A stretch of DNA of 64,000 nucleotides from Oscheius tipulae (taxonomy: Eukaryota; Nematoda; Chromadorea; Rhabditida; Rhabditidae). The first letter of the stretch is position 1, and each line of letters opens with the position of its first letter. Shown here one piece after another: positions 33,948-45,359 of this stretch. The stretch spans positions 7,750,001 to 7,814,000 of the forward strand of contig JASJZH010000006.1 in the NCBI GenBank assembly GCA_037178975.1, read 5' to 3'. The translations under genes were made by a program, and so were the position numbers. The notes below the pieces were generated by a model. The model was not told the DNA's origin. It saw only the letters and a list, made by a program, of their open reading frames with translations, and ran no database searches.

Positions 33948-36900
33948 CTATCGCAAGAAAATAGCAAGTATTAGGATTAGGCATGCTGTAATTTTGCTAC
34001 TGCTGTTGGCAGGACTTAAAGCATCGGGTTCCGATTGAACTGGGTTGGAATCTTCGGAAGATTCTTCTGACTTCTCTTCGGGTTGTGGGATCTTGCAATC
34101 CAGCTCACAGGCATCCAAGCGGTCTGCGTGAAGTCCCTGGAAATCACTTATCAGCTTTGCTCTAGTAAGACTTTTGAAAAAGAGTTTTAGTGTTCAAGAA
34201 CAGGAGTTTGTTTCGCAAAAACTTTTTCGTTCCCAGTCGAACTTTTCACCAAGCTTAACACAGTCCGGCTTTGTCTTCGAGATACCAAAGAACATGGAGA
34301 GACCTTCTCAAATTGCATACAAAAATAGCACATTTTCCTGCCTTGTCATGGCTTGTTATTAAACTGAAAGCGTATCCTGTCCAGAACCACTTAGCTGTCC
34401 ACTTCAGACTTATATCGAACCGTAATAATATCTTATGTTTTGTCTGATTTGGCGACACACCAAAAGAGTTGAATTAAAATGCTTACTCTGAACATGTTCG
34501 TGAGCGACTGACACATCAGCTGGGCGGCTTCATGTTTGCTGCACAGATTGCTCATGGCTCCAATATACTCCTGCAGTTTTTCGTTGACCTTGTCGCAGAC
34601 CTCATCATCGTCATGTTTCAAGAATTTCTCGCTTAAATACGTTCCAGCCGACAGTGTCATCTCGCCAATCTTCTCCTATAATAATCCCCTATATTAGTGC
34701 ACCTGGATCACTTTGAGAGGCTCTCATAGAAAAAAGACAGGTGCGCTCTCGTTACACATCTACATATGTCCAGGTTGTCGCGCACATCGTTTCTGGTTAA
34801 CGACTTGTCATTTGAGCGTTGCTACACAGTGGCATCCAAAAGAGCAACAGTAAACATATTTCACCTGCCGGACGGCTTAATTACTTACGGATTTCAGACA
34901 TTCACGGTGGTTGTTGAGAATTTCCTGTCCTGCATCCGAGCAAGCGTATGTCAGAAGATAGTAGCTCTGAAATGACTTCATGGACATGTTATGGAAAAAA
35001 TTACCCTAAGGAAAGATCCGGAATCTTTTCGGTGCGTGAGGAGATCGGAGACGGTGTTGGAAACCTCGACAACCTCGGAATGGCTGCACTTGTGGGGAAC
35101 TGGCAAATCATCCTATAAGATTGTTGTTCGGTCCCTGTGTTTGTTTAATATTCATAAATCTGACCCGATCTGGCTCTAATTCTTCCGCGTGGAGTATCGC
35201 ACTAATGACAGTTAATAGAGCTCGATTAAGCTTCATCAAAATGTGCCGACAGGTTGCAATGACTGCTTGGCGGAAATTCGCAACAATTTCCTACATTTCT
35301 CCAGTGTTCCCCCTAGCGGATTTGTATCACATTGCCTTCAGATGATTGTCAGACTCCACGAGCGTAAATGAGGATAATTCTGACAGCGATGGCCTGTCCA
35401 GCTCCCCCGGGACTTTTCCCGCCGTTCGCACTGCTTCCGACTCGTACATCAGACAAAAACATGTCGTGACAGCGAGCCATAAAAGGGGAAAACCTTACAA
35501 GTACTAATGTCTTCACGTCTTTCCTTTCCGATTTCGGCACTTCAAATTTTGCGCACTTAGCATAGCAAACTACTGAGCGCGTAAGTCTCTTACGTCTAAT
35601 TTACATAATGGAAAACCATTATATAGCTCGAACGATGGTTTTGTCGCCTAATAAATGGCTCTGATTGACACGTTTCCTTCATTGCTCCCTATCAAAATTA
35701 GCATTTGAAAGCGTGACTGCTCGCCGGAAGAAAGGCCGCCAGCTGTGGTGAAGACCATCATCTTAGGACGTCCGAACTCATTGGCGGAAGGCTGATTAGG
35801 CGTCTCGTGCTAACCATGTTTTGATGGCGGTCTCCATTTCATTTGGGGGTGTTAATTTGTCGTAGCCTCTGCTGGCTGACTAACAGACCACCAATTACCA
35901 CTTCGAGAAGTGTGGGACAATGGTGCCAGACGTTGGTTCTCCCGGCTGCCAGATCCACTTGACAGTCCGGCAGCTCCTCAAGGAGAACACTCCATATCCG
36001 TCAGCCTGCGTCTCATACATGGCAAACACTTGGACTTGAATGTAAATTAGCTAGTGCAGAATGTAACCCAAAAAAGCACCGTTTTGTTTTTCTCCCTGGC
36101 GGAAGCTACTGTATACTATGGCCCGTTACGGTCTGCTGGAGATGATTGCCCGACGCATTAGAATGCAAATTGACGCTTTTGAAACAAGCCGAGTGGGCCA
36201 CCCTGTCTCTGAGATTATTCGCCGTCTAATTTCCTCGCCCTCGGATTAGTGATTGTAGCCAATCTGGAGACTGCGCGCTCTGATCCTGCCAGAGGGCAAA
36301 CGACTACTGCCAAGCAGGACGTTAATAAGGAGCTTGCGCAAAGAGACAGACAAAATAAGTCTTACCTTGATGCAAGTTTCGAGTTCTTTCAGATGAAGGC
36401 ATTGTTCGGAGCTGATTGTCACAACATTGTCCTTCAGCTCATACAGGGTCCAAGCCCATTCGTCGAGGATTTTTATGAAGCACCTGACGAGGCCCACATA
36501 ATTGCACTGAAATTGGAGATAGTCATAAAAGAAAACGCATAGTATTTCACAGGCGTCAGAGAAGAGAAATCTAGGACCCATATCAGGTGTTTGATCCACC
36601 TCACATTGCCTGAGGCCCCCTACGGAGCCATTCGGCTTCCGTTTCATAAGAGCCGCACTCCTGAAATGAATAACCCATTGAGTGAGCGTGAAAATTCCAT
36701 CATAGCGAAAATTACACTGCGTATTTTGGGACAGCGGGATGTCACCTCGAGCAACTCAAAAGCTCCTGAAGACATAAGCGTTTCCAGTGATGCATCACTC
36801 GATGTGATTGAGTGCTCTCTATAAGGCTTAGCGTGCACGGCAGGTGCTCTCCTCGTGTGTGTGTCACGGCAAGACAGGACCCCAATTACCCGCGCAACGT

Positions 36901-37065
36901 ATTCACTCTTTCGTGCCATGATCAGCTGTGACAGTAGAAGCCTATCATTCAAAATGGGACCAGATTCAAACATCCCAAAACATGTCAGTCAAAAGAACTT
37001 ACCCCACTATCCTGGGCAACTGTGTTGGTCACAAACAGGGCCAGTAATACCGCCGGCAGCCTCAT
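33948..37065 (-). CDS. DUF19-like (T20D4.11-like) Cys-rich secreted protein, probably GPI-anchored
   Basis: The start at 37065 gives a signal peptide (MRLPAVLLALFVTNTVAQDS). Downstream exons, all in phase 0 or fitting phases, read ECGSYETEAEWLRR, DACEILCVFFYDYLQFQCNY with VGLVRCFIKILDEW and CLHLKELETCIK (36360-36560), then CSHSEVVEVSNTVSDLL (about 35010-35090), YYLLTYACSDAGQEILNNHR with ECLKS (34890-34972), and EVCDKVNEKLQEYIGAMSNL with CSKHEAAQLMCQSL (34490-34680). Spaced Cys in helical segments resemble the nematode DUF19 family, of unknown function. The last exon is acidic/Ser-rich (PEEKSEESSEDSNP) and ends in a short hydrophobic tail (ITACLILILAIFLR), the form of a GPI signal. A possible extra exon at about 35222-35309 (EIVANFRQAVIATCRHIL) also fits in phase. 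An intron of about 1 kb precedes it. Confidence 0.7.
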
Positions 37066-40000
37066 CTCTGGTGTCAAATCTCTGTAAGATGATGGTATAA
37101 AAAAGCGGGTAATAGGCGAGAAGTAACAAAATTAAGAAAGTGTAATGGTGTCGTTTATATTGTTTCAGAAAAAAAGGTGCGGGGCGCTGGGTCTGCCTAT
37201 GCATTCGACATGTCATTCATCTCGATATAAGCCCGCGTTGCACACCTACTTACTCATTCCTGACATTCAATGACAACTCCGCTAAAGCGGGCGCTTCTGA
37301 TTGAAGGGATGAAATTAATGAGAAACATTAAAAAACCGAAGTCTAAGTTTGGGCACGTGGGAGAGAGCCGAAGAGTGCTGAATGTATGCGCACGCCTGCC
37401 GTGAAGGGGAGGGATAAAAATCGATTCACCTGCCCGAAGAAAATAATGTATTCTAACAACAAAAACAAGTTGCAAAAGCAGTACGAAAGGAGACTAAGCC
37501 GAGCTTTTGCCGGGGAACCTAGGCGCGAGGAATTGGATAAACAAGATTTTGAGGGAAAACGGATACCTCTATATCTTAGTGTGCGTTTTATAAAAGATAT
37601 CTGGGGAGATATCGCTTGACAACAAATTGAGAAGCGGGGACAGAATTGAAAATTGATTCTACGAGCACCTGGGGGTGAAATATAGGAGAGCAGACATGAA
37701 TAAAAGAAGAGCTGGAGAACATACAAATCTCGGCTCTGCGGCAACGTACTTAAGCGTGATTTGAAGCTGTCAGCGATTATTGGCCTACGCCCCCTGCGGC
37801 TACCCAGGTAGAAATGGGGGTGAAGCCCGTCAACGACGAATGAATCCCAATTATAGATCAAAAGTGCTCAGCACAACAACTAACTTATGTATAAATATGG
37901 CTTCCAGATGGCGGGGAGATCGAGACAATAGGGCCATGAGAAAGCCTCAGATGAAAACATGTACGAAATCAAGAGCGAGGCACGAAGATTGAGTAATTGG
38001 TGCAGAAACATGTGATTGTGGCCGCAGATGTTTCATGAATTGTAACGCCGCGCCTGTTACCTTTTTTGCTTTTTCGCTGGTCTGCAGTATATCAACCTAG
38101 AAAAAGAACGGAATCCGGGTAACTAAGAGACACACTTGTATGTAGCACGAGGCATTCCTCCCTCAACATGTTTAGAGCTTAGGAGCAGGAGTGGACAATA
38201 AACAAACTAAACCAATTGGTGGCTGGATCTTATAATAGACTAGAGAAACAGGGGAAAGGGGCCAAAGAAAAACTTAAAACAAGGTTGACTAGCAAGGCCT
38301 GCGAAGCGCCTGCTGATTAGGCGAGCACAGGAAGAAGGAGGGCGGGGTCGTGCATTCGACAGCCGGATCAGCCCAATTTGGACTACACATTCACATAAAT
38401 AAGTGACACTTGGCATCTACTTCGAAGGAAGTTCTGTTAGTGTTTTTCAGTTGGAATTCCTTCTAACTTATGTGGGGCCATCAGAACTATATAGGTGCTT
38501 TAAATGTGAAGCAAAATGGCAGAGAAGAATGATGGAAGAGCCCCAGCAAAAAACTTTTGAGCGATGAGCCAACAAAAATATTTTCGGAACACAAATTGTC
38601 CAAATTAAGGACAGCCAAAAAAGAGCTTAAGCCCGCTTGTTTTGTTAAGGGTCGTAGAGCATGCAGCCTAATCCAGAGGATCGTATTTCGCACCCCAGCC
38701 GCCCCGACCTTTTTTGGTAATGGACGGGTGCATACTGTGATTAAGCCGTTGCCGTGCCCTCTAAAATGGCATCTGTCTTGAACGGAGGCGCAACTACAAA
38801 AAAGGAGAAGTAGAGCAGATTGGGCTACAATTTGGCCACATCCACTGGGAGGGAAATTGGTTCGGCTGGTCCCCAGAAGAAAAAAAGGCTGGAAGAGATG
38901 GCACACGAGATCGGGAAGCAACTTGACTAAGAGTGGGAGAGGGGACTGAGACCAATCGGACTCCTCTCTCGGTAATGTATTAGAGTCTCATCTCTCTGTC
39001 TATTTGTCTCGATCTCCACCGTTTCGTATACAATGCCAGCGCCAGTGTCATATCAATGCGCCACACTCAAACATAGAAGCCCTCTAAATCTTCAAAACAG
39101 CTCATTTTTCTCCCACAAGACATAAACAATAGTAAAAGTTAAAAAAAAAACACTGGCTGGGCCATCGCATGCCGGCAGCAAATCTCTTTAGGAAGTTTCC
39201 TGTTGATGTGATGGGCATCCTTCTAGGGCAGCGAGTAGTCTTTGTCAGGATCTATTGAGGAGTAAAATGTCCTAAAGGGGAAAGTCTGTTTGGAAGAACG
39301 GAAGTAGGCTCTCCTACAGCCGAACATGAGCCTCAAAAAGCAATTAAAATGGACAATATAAGGAAGAAGTAAATGGAAGGCTTCCAGCGCCAAGGGAAAT
39401 GTGATCCGAGGTGAGGTGTGTGCAATGTGAGAAGCCATACCACATCCCATATCACGCTGTTTTCTGTAGTCTGGTCCTGCCACCCCTCTGGATTTTATGA
39501 GGCTTCTTGATGGGCAGGTGCACGAGAGGGCAAGAGGTTTCCAAAATGCTCGGGGAGCCCTTCTTCTAGAGCTAGATGGGCATATTTTGCACACGCACGT
39601 GACGAAAAAGAGAGAGGGCCAAGAGAGCCGTGAAATCGATGATGAGTTGAAACACGAGGATGAAACTGATAGCAAACAGCCTCAGATTAATCTTCGGGGC
39701 TTCCCTTAGATACGAAGTTTCAAAAGCTGGCGATGGCAGAAGAAATTATTCAAGAGCTCTCTCTCTCTCTCTCTGCGTCGGTCTAAGCATTCTTGGCTGG
39801 GAACGTCTTGAGGATGAAGAAATAGAGGGGAAGTCTGCTGTTCGCAGAACTAAATCCACCAAACAAGGTCAAAAGGCGGCTCCCAGATGGCCGAGTGCCT
39901 AGAAGAACATATAATCACAGGCTACGGATCCAATTAGCAAATTATTGACAAAGTCTGTTCTTCAAAAATTTATTCCTCGTCCTCGGAGGACAACACAAAC

Positions 40001-40450
40001 AGCTAGAAGCAACTGGACGACGGAGAACTTTCAACTTCAATCACTGAAAATTCGTGGCTGAATAGCGCTGATTGGCTCTATTTTTCGACTAATAGACAGA
40101 ATCGGGAAGGCTGCTGGTGAGTGCCGGCTCTGCTTTGGTTTACAAAGCAGAAGAAGAGTAGAAAACAGAGCAGTTCAGGCAGAACAAATTGAAATGTTTT
40201 TGAACCGGGGTGGTTGGCAGCGAGCGAAGAAATCAGGGAAGACAAATAGCAACGTTTTCGGCAAACAGCTACCTCGCACCTATAGCGCAATTGATGAGGG
40301 AACAAGTCACAATAATCTTTCATAAAAGTATCACCAAGGCTTCAACAAGTATTCTGGGGCAGGTTCGGAATGGTATATACGAAAACGATCCTTAAATAAG
40401 ACTGACGTCCAAAATAAAGTTGGAATGTCAGGTAAGGTAAGGATAGCCTA
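37066..40450. other. Gene-poor interval, nothing recognised
   Basis: About 3.4 kb with no supported gene. It contains a CT dinucleotide run at about 39757-39774. Composition is similar to neighbouring intergenic DNA. Confidence 0.45.
39757..39774. repeat. CT dinucleotide microsatellite
   Basis: Nine consecutive CT units within the gene-poor interval. No coding context. Confidence 0.85.
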
Positions 40451-40489
40451 TGAATTTGCTGGTGATAATATTCAGCTGTCCTAGAGAGT

Positions 40490-41408
40490 TGTAGAGGGTT
40501 GTTCGGCAAGGCTAGCAATAATTGTGTCGATATCCATAGAATCATCCTCAGCAACAGTTTGAAACGGTGAGTCATAAGTATTTTGCGTTTTCCCACTTTT
40601 TTGTCTTTTAATCCGTGTCTTATAGCCAGCCGAATGGCCGGGAGGTGCTCCATTAAATGCGCAATGTTGTGAAGACACATCTCTCGAATTTTTGGGAAGT
40701 CGAACATATCCGACGAGCGCTACATGCAGTCAATGCAATCCGCTGACGGTCTTTCAGTTTGAAAAATAGTGAACTCAAGACCTACAATCGGGTACATTAA
40801 CATACCAAAATTTGAGAATTGTGAGCATTGCGAAGAAATAGACGGTTGCTCCCATTTCGTAATGATCGGGATCTTCCTAAAAAAAACAATCTTTTACAAG
40901 ACCGCTTAGCATTCACGTTATCGAAACCACCGTGGAATTTTTCTTAAAAGAACGACGAATGAATGGCCAACATCTGTAACCAAAATATTCAAAACAAAAA
41001 GATACAAAATTGACCGCTTTGTGACAGTGGAGAACTTGAAGTTCGTTGTTCTCACCGTAAAACTAGGGAACATAGTCCGAGGTTCCCCACTCCGACCCGA
41101 AATTTTTCAGGAGGAGTGACTCTGAATGTCATTTTCAACTAACTCTCATAAATAAGAAAAAAAACAAACAAAAAATTCACAAATCATTGGCTTTAGAAGC
41201 AACCTTTTTGGGAGAAGGTCCAGCTTCGCTGTTCCCAGCTGATTCCTTGTTCAAATTGTGGTTTTCCTTTGAAAAAATGCCTAAATTCATTGCGTAGATG
41301 AATGAAAAATATGGAGGGGTGTCAAGTGCCAATTTTGTGGCTGTTAAAAATGCTACAGGCGCACTTTACAATTAGTACAGCAAGGCATGAAAACCGTACC
41401 AACTGTTT
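40490..41408 (-). repeat. Tandem unit A: diverged small-gene copy
   Basis: Minus strand, one of three related units. A conserved 5' word (GGTACGGTTTTCATGCC complement region, 41381-41408) is followed about 130 bp later by an exon reading ENHNLNKESAGNSEAGPSPK. Next come an exon EDPDHYEMGATVYFFAMLTI and one reading MFDFPKIREMCLHNIAHLME. Comparison with unit C shows changes concentrated at third codon positions in these frames, so the frames were once coding. The ATG of unit C is AAG here, and joining the second and third exons through the best donor shifts the frame, so this copy is probably broken. The family is not recognised. Confidence 0.4.
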
Positions 41409-42489
41409 CTTCGCGAAGAATACCAACTGAACCAAAAAGAAGACGAGAACAAATAAAACACCTTTTGGAGATGCTGCCTCCCTAAATTGTACAGTTACAA
41501 TTATGGTAAAAGGAAATTTAACTCCTTGTTGATTAAATTCTTTCCTGTGCCAGTCTATCTAACGATGGCTACCTGCTACACCATGCTATCTGTTCTTCGT
41601 TTAAAGAACTTCTTCTTGGGCTTTCTTCACTGTGAGACTAAAAAGCACAGGTATAAGATAAATTTTGCTTAGTCCATTTTTCTGTATCTGCTATCTTCGA
41701 AGTAAATCTGTAAGGTAAACCCAGAGAACTATTTTAGCCTGTTTGCGACCACTTTTTTGTTGCTTTGATTTTAAAATCGAACTTCGCAACCAAGAAAATA
41801 TACTTGGCAACAAATTGAGCAGTAAAACTGTATTGTCGCAAAAGAAACAAAATGAACAATACATTGCAAAAGCTTGAAACATGGAAACTGGAGTCCAGCT
41901 TTCCTATTTTGACCAATTTTCACTGATTTCTTCTAAAAGTGCGTGGAAAATAGTGAGAATCCAAAAGTTTCGAAATTTCTCTTTCGCGCACAAACACTGG
42001 ACTGCGAGTATTCATACTCATTTAGGTGTCGCTCATCGTTGGAAACAGTCTATAACAGTCAAACGTCTCGGGTTTGAACCCACACCACTCTTTTTCGTCT
42101 CGCTGTCAAAAAAGCTTCACACATAAAGACAGACAGACACGGCACGTGCTTGTATAGTGTTGAGAAGCGTTAATAGCTTCTACTGTTTCTGTGATATGTT
42201 TGTATTCTGTTGTTGTTTAATAGTAGTGCGCTTTTGGCACTTCGAGATTTGGATCCAATAAAGCTACCGTTTGACTTCGCTCCATGCTACAACATATAGA
42301 TACCACCTTTGCCACACAGAACTATGTCAGAATAAAAACACACTTATTTTATCTAAGTCCCGACCATGAATTAGAATTCTCTCTTGCTCATGTTTACCAT
42401 TTGTTGTTTTATAATAAACACTTTTTCTTCCGGTGTTCGATGCTCTTGCCACCATAACAAATGCACGTCGAATGTCAGTGAGGCCGGCT

Positions 42490-43360
42490 TCCTTCACTAA
42501 CTCTGTCTGGATTGGTTGAACATGAGTCTCTGGCCTTTTCTAACCACTTCTTCCTCTATTTCCAGCGCGATGGCTATAGCCAAGTTTGTGCTTGTAAAGT
42601 ATACTTCCATGGTGTATTTGGTAGATATCTTTTGAATTCGGGGAAAGGCGTATCTTGTGGCAAACTGGTACATCTGTTTAATGTCCAAATCGTTTTCTCT
42701 TGCCTGGCTTGTTATGGCTGAATAAGCGAGTCAGAAACAAGCAAACACTTACCTTCTGTGTCTACCACGTAGACAATCTTTCAAATGGCGAGCATCGTTT
42801 CATAATCACGAACACTCTGAAAAGTACTCGTACAATAAACGAAAAAGAATGAATGAATTTAGATCCAAAGCACTGTGCTCACGGGTTGCTGACATATAGT
42901 GTTCACGAATATATGGAACTTACGGTCTTGGAAGTGAATATGGCTCGAAAAAATGGAACCTGGAGGGATAAGATATATAAAATCAGCTAAATCAGCAGAA
43001 TTAGAAGCCCAACTGACCGATTTGTGACAATGGAGAACTTTCAGTCCCCTGCCTATTCCGAAAGGAGCGCGTAGTCCGACTCTCCAAACCTTAAATCAAA
43101 GTTTTCGGCGGAGTGTACCTGAAACCTGTCGTTCTCACTTCATACCAAAGCTTACTGATCAGCACTTTTCTTTGCTGGTCTCTTCCTTGAAACGTTGTCT
43201 CTAACTGGACCATTCCCCGAATTCATTTCCTGAAGTTGAATCTGTAGAAACGCGGCGATGGACGTGGAAGAAATGGGTTGAAACGGTTGCCGAAAGAGAC
43301 ACTGCAAGCGAATTCTTAATGAATCTCGTGGCGGGGCGCGAAAACCGTACCAGCTGTTTA
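42490..43360 (-). repeat. Tandem unit B: diverged small-gene copy
   Basis: Minus strand. It has the conserved 5' word (43330-43360) and, farther in, a counterpart of the first exon (RDNVSRKRPAKKSADQ, near 43155-43205) without the expected ATG. A short exon-like piece near 42780-42810 reads VRDYETM, where A and C have DPDHYEMG and DPNNYDMG. The segment 42925-43100 shares further stretches with unit A around 41000-41100 (GACAATGGAGAACTT versus GACAGTGGAGAACTT). It is the most decayed copy, and its downstream part cannot be aligned by eye. Confidence 0.35.
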
Positions 43361-44155
43361 TTCAACTGGACAAAAAGAAGTGGAGAAAAACTGTGTGTTC
43401 TCCAATGTGGCGTCGTGATCCTGCTCAAAGGAGATGTGAAATTCTTCGGAAATTGATCGGTTCGCAAAGACGTTTTATGTGCGTTAATTTTCGGAAAATG
43501 CGAGGCTGTATGAAAAGTGTACGATATCACCTCGTTGATGAAACTTGTGCCTACTCTTCCAAACACCTCTATGGAATGGAGGTGAACTGCTACACATTAT
43601 TACCTATGGTCGTCACTGTCACCCTCTTCCACCAAGCACTACCTTTCAGTTCTTAGTCTCATAACCTTGGCACATTGTTTGTCGTAATTATATGAAATTA
43701 GCGCTTTTTCCCCGTCAGCATGTTTAACTGTACTCATGTATAATTCCAACCCTGTCCTGGTCAATCTATTAATCTTATCTTAATTAGTAGCCACTCAATT
43801 CAGCTAACACAAAATAAGCAACATTCTATGCCGACTCTCGAATCACACTGACGTGTTACCAAAAACTTTTCAGGAGTAACATGTGAGCTTGTGTTCAAAA
43901 TTACGCTCAACTCCACAGCCCTTGTGGTAGATTGAGTAACAAGGTTTTGTAAAAGAACGGAAGCATCTAGTCATTGACAAAAAAGTAAAAGGACATAAAA
44001 GTGAAGAGGAACAAATGGATTTTTCATCAACAGTAGAATGAACAACAAAGACTGTTGATCTTTATCCTTTTGATTACTTTGCGAGAGATAAAACCTGGCT
44101 TTTGAAAGAGGGTAAAAGAGTGACTGTACAGATCTCTGCGAATGCCATTTTCAGT

Positions 44156-44867
44156 TCAGTCTGAAATTGTTAAGCATCAATTTGTTATTGTATTTCCTAC
44201 CTTTTCGTGTTCCAATCCGAGCCTTTGTCAGTTGCAGAGCCGAGACATTCTCCATCAAATGAGAAATATTGTGAAGACAGGGTAACCGTACCTGTCGCCT
44301 AAGAGGGACAGGTACGGTTACCCTGCCATTAATCTGTTTCATTGTCTGCTGTCCCTAATTATATTGACTGAGAGCAGTTTTTTGACAAAAGAACACAAAT
44401 TACTAGGTAGAAAACTTTGGGGAGATGAGCAGTCTCGTTCCCCATATCGTAATTATTAGGATCTTCCTGAGAAAAACATTGGAGATTTTTAGCAATTAGA
44501 TTGGTGTTCGTTTTTTATGAACGAGGCGCGTTTAAGTGGTATTTTTACATAAACTCATAGCACCTATCGGAGGTTATAGTCGGATGAACTAAACTGGGCT
44601 TCCGAGTGATTCGGAAAGTATTTTATTCCCGATGTTTGTGAAATACTCACAAGTCAGAGGCTTGCCTTTTCAGCAGACGGCTCAGCTTCCCCGTTTTCAG
44701 CTGATCTCTTCCTTGAATTGTTGTTTTCCATCGGGGGTCGCCCAAGTCCGTTTTTCTAAGTCAGTCTCTTCGGAAAGAAAACGGGTAAAAATGAGAAAAA
44801 GAAACGCTGTAGGCTAGTTTCTTTTGTATAAACACTTCGCCGGGGTGCGAAAACCGTACAAGCTGTG
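44156..44867 (-). repeat. Tandem unit C: best-preserved small-gene copy
   Basis: Minus strand. The conserved 5' word is at 44841-44867. An ATG at 44731 opens MENNNSRKRSAENGEAEPSA, ending at AAG followed by GCAAGC, a possible GC-type donor. The next exon is EDPNNYDMGNETAHLPKVFY, in phase 0. A third exon reads VRLPCLHNISHLMENVSAL and can splice at 44205 to a two-codon last exon ending at 44156. The first exon is Lys/Arg-rich and polar, possibly a nuclear targeting segment. A 19-bp perfect inverted repeat (44278-44325) covers the start of the third exon. If it is a gene, it encodes a protein of roughly 75-85 residues of unknown family. Confidence 0.4.
44278..44325. repeat. Perfect 19-bp inverted repeat with 10-base loop
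   Basis: Left arm 44278-44296 (CAGGGTAACCGTACCTGTC), loop 44297-44306, right arm 44307-44325, fully complementary. GC content of the arms is about 58 percent, so a stable hairpin or cruciform is possible. It sits at the presumed intron-exon border of unit C on the minus strand. Confidence 0.95.
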
Positions 44868-45359
44868 AAAAATCGGTATACGAATAGTTCCTTTTATCAG
44901 AAGTAACATCTGAAGATGGATTTCTTGTACAAGTGAATCAACAGCTTCTTCCTTCTGATGATGATACTACCTCAGCTATTTGCCTTCAAGGACCAACATC
45001 AGTACAGCGCTGCCAGTCCCAGTAATTAATGATGGGAACCAGGTAACAAATACATAAGTAAGATACTTCCCAGAGATTGTTCCTTTCAGAACTCGAAGTT
45101 TAATAATCCGAATCTCAGGACAAGGCTGATTTTCTCCAAATAGAGTCGCGTGGTAGGTGTATTCAGCCTCTTTACACCAGAAAACGTGACTCTAGACCGT
45201 CTAATCCTATATGTTTTCCCAATTTCAGCACGTATCACTTCTGTTTTGCCAATAGTACCTTTGATAGATTGCTTAGGAGCTTATTGTATCCAGTACTAAT
45301 GAGATGTCTTGCTAACCACTCACTCCAAATCCTTAGCCTTATAAAAGTGATCCGTTCTA

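Noticed and set aside
37386-38030. Several short plus-strand frames rich in Lys/Arg
   Set aside because: No start context, splice logic or motif; typical of chance frames in non-coding DNA.
42040-42100. GGGTTTGAACCC resembling the tRNA B box
   Set aside because: No A box or foldable acceptor stem at the proper distance upstream, so not called a tRNA.
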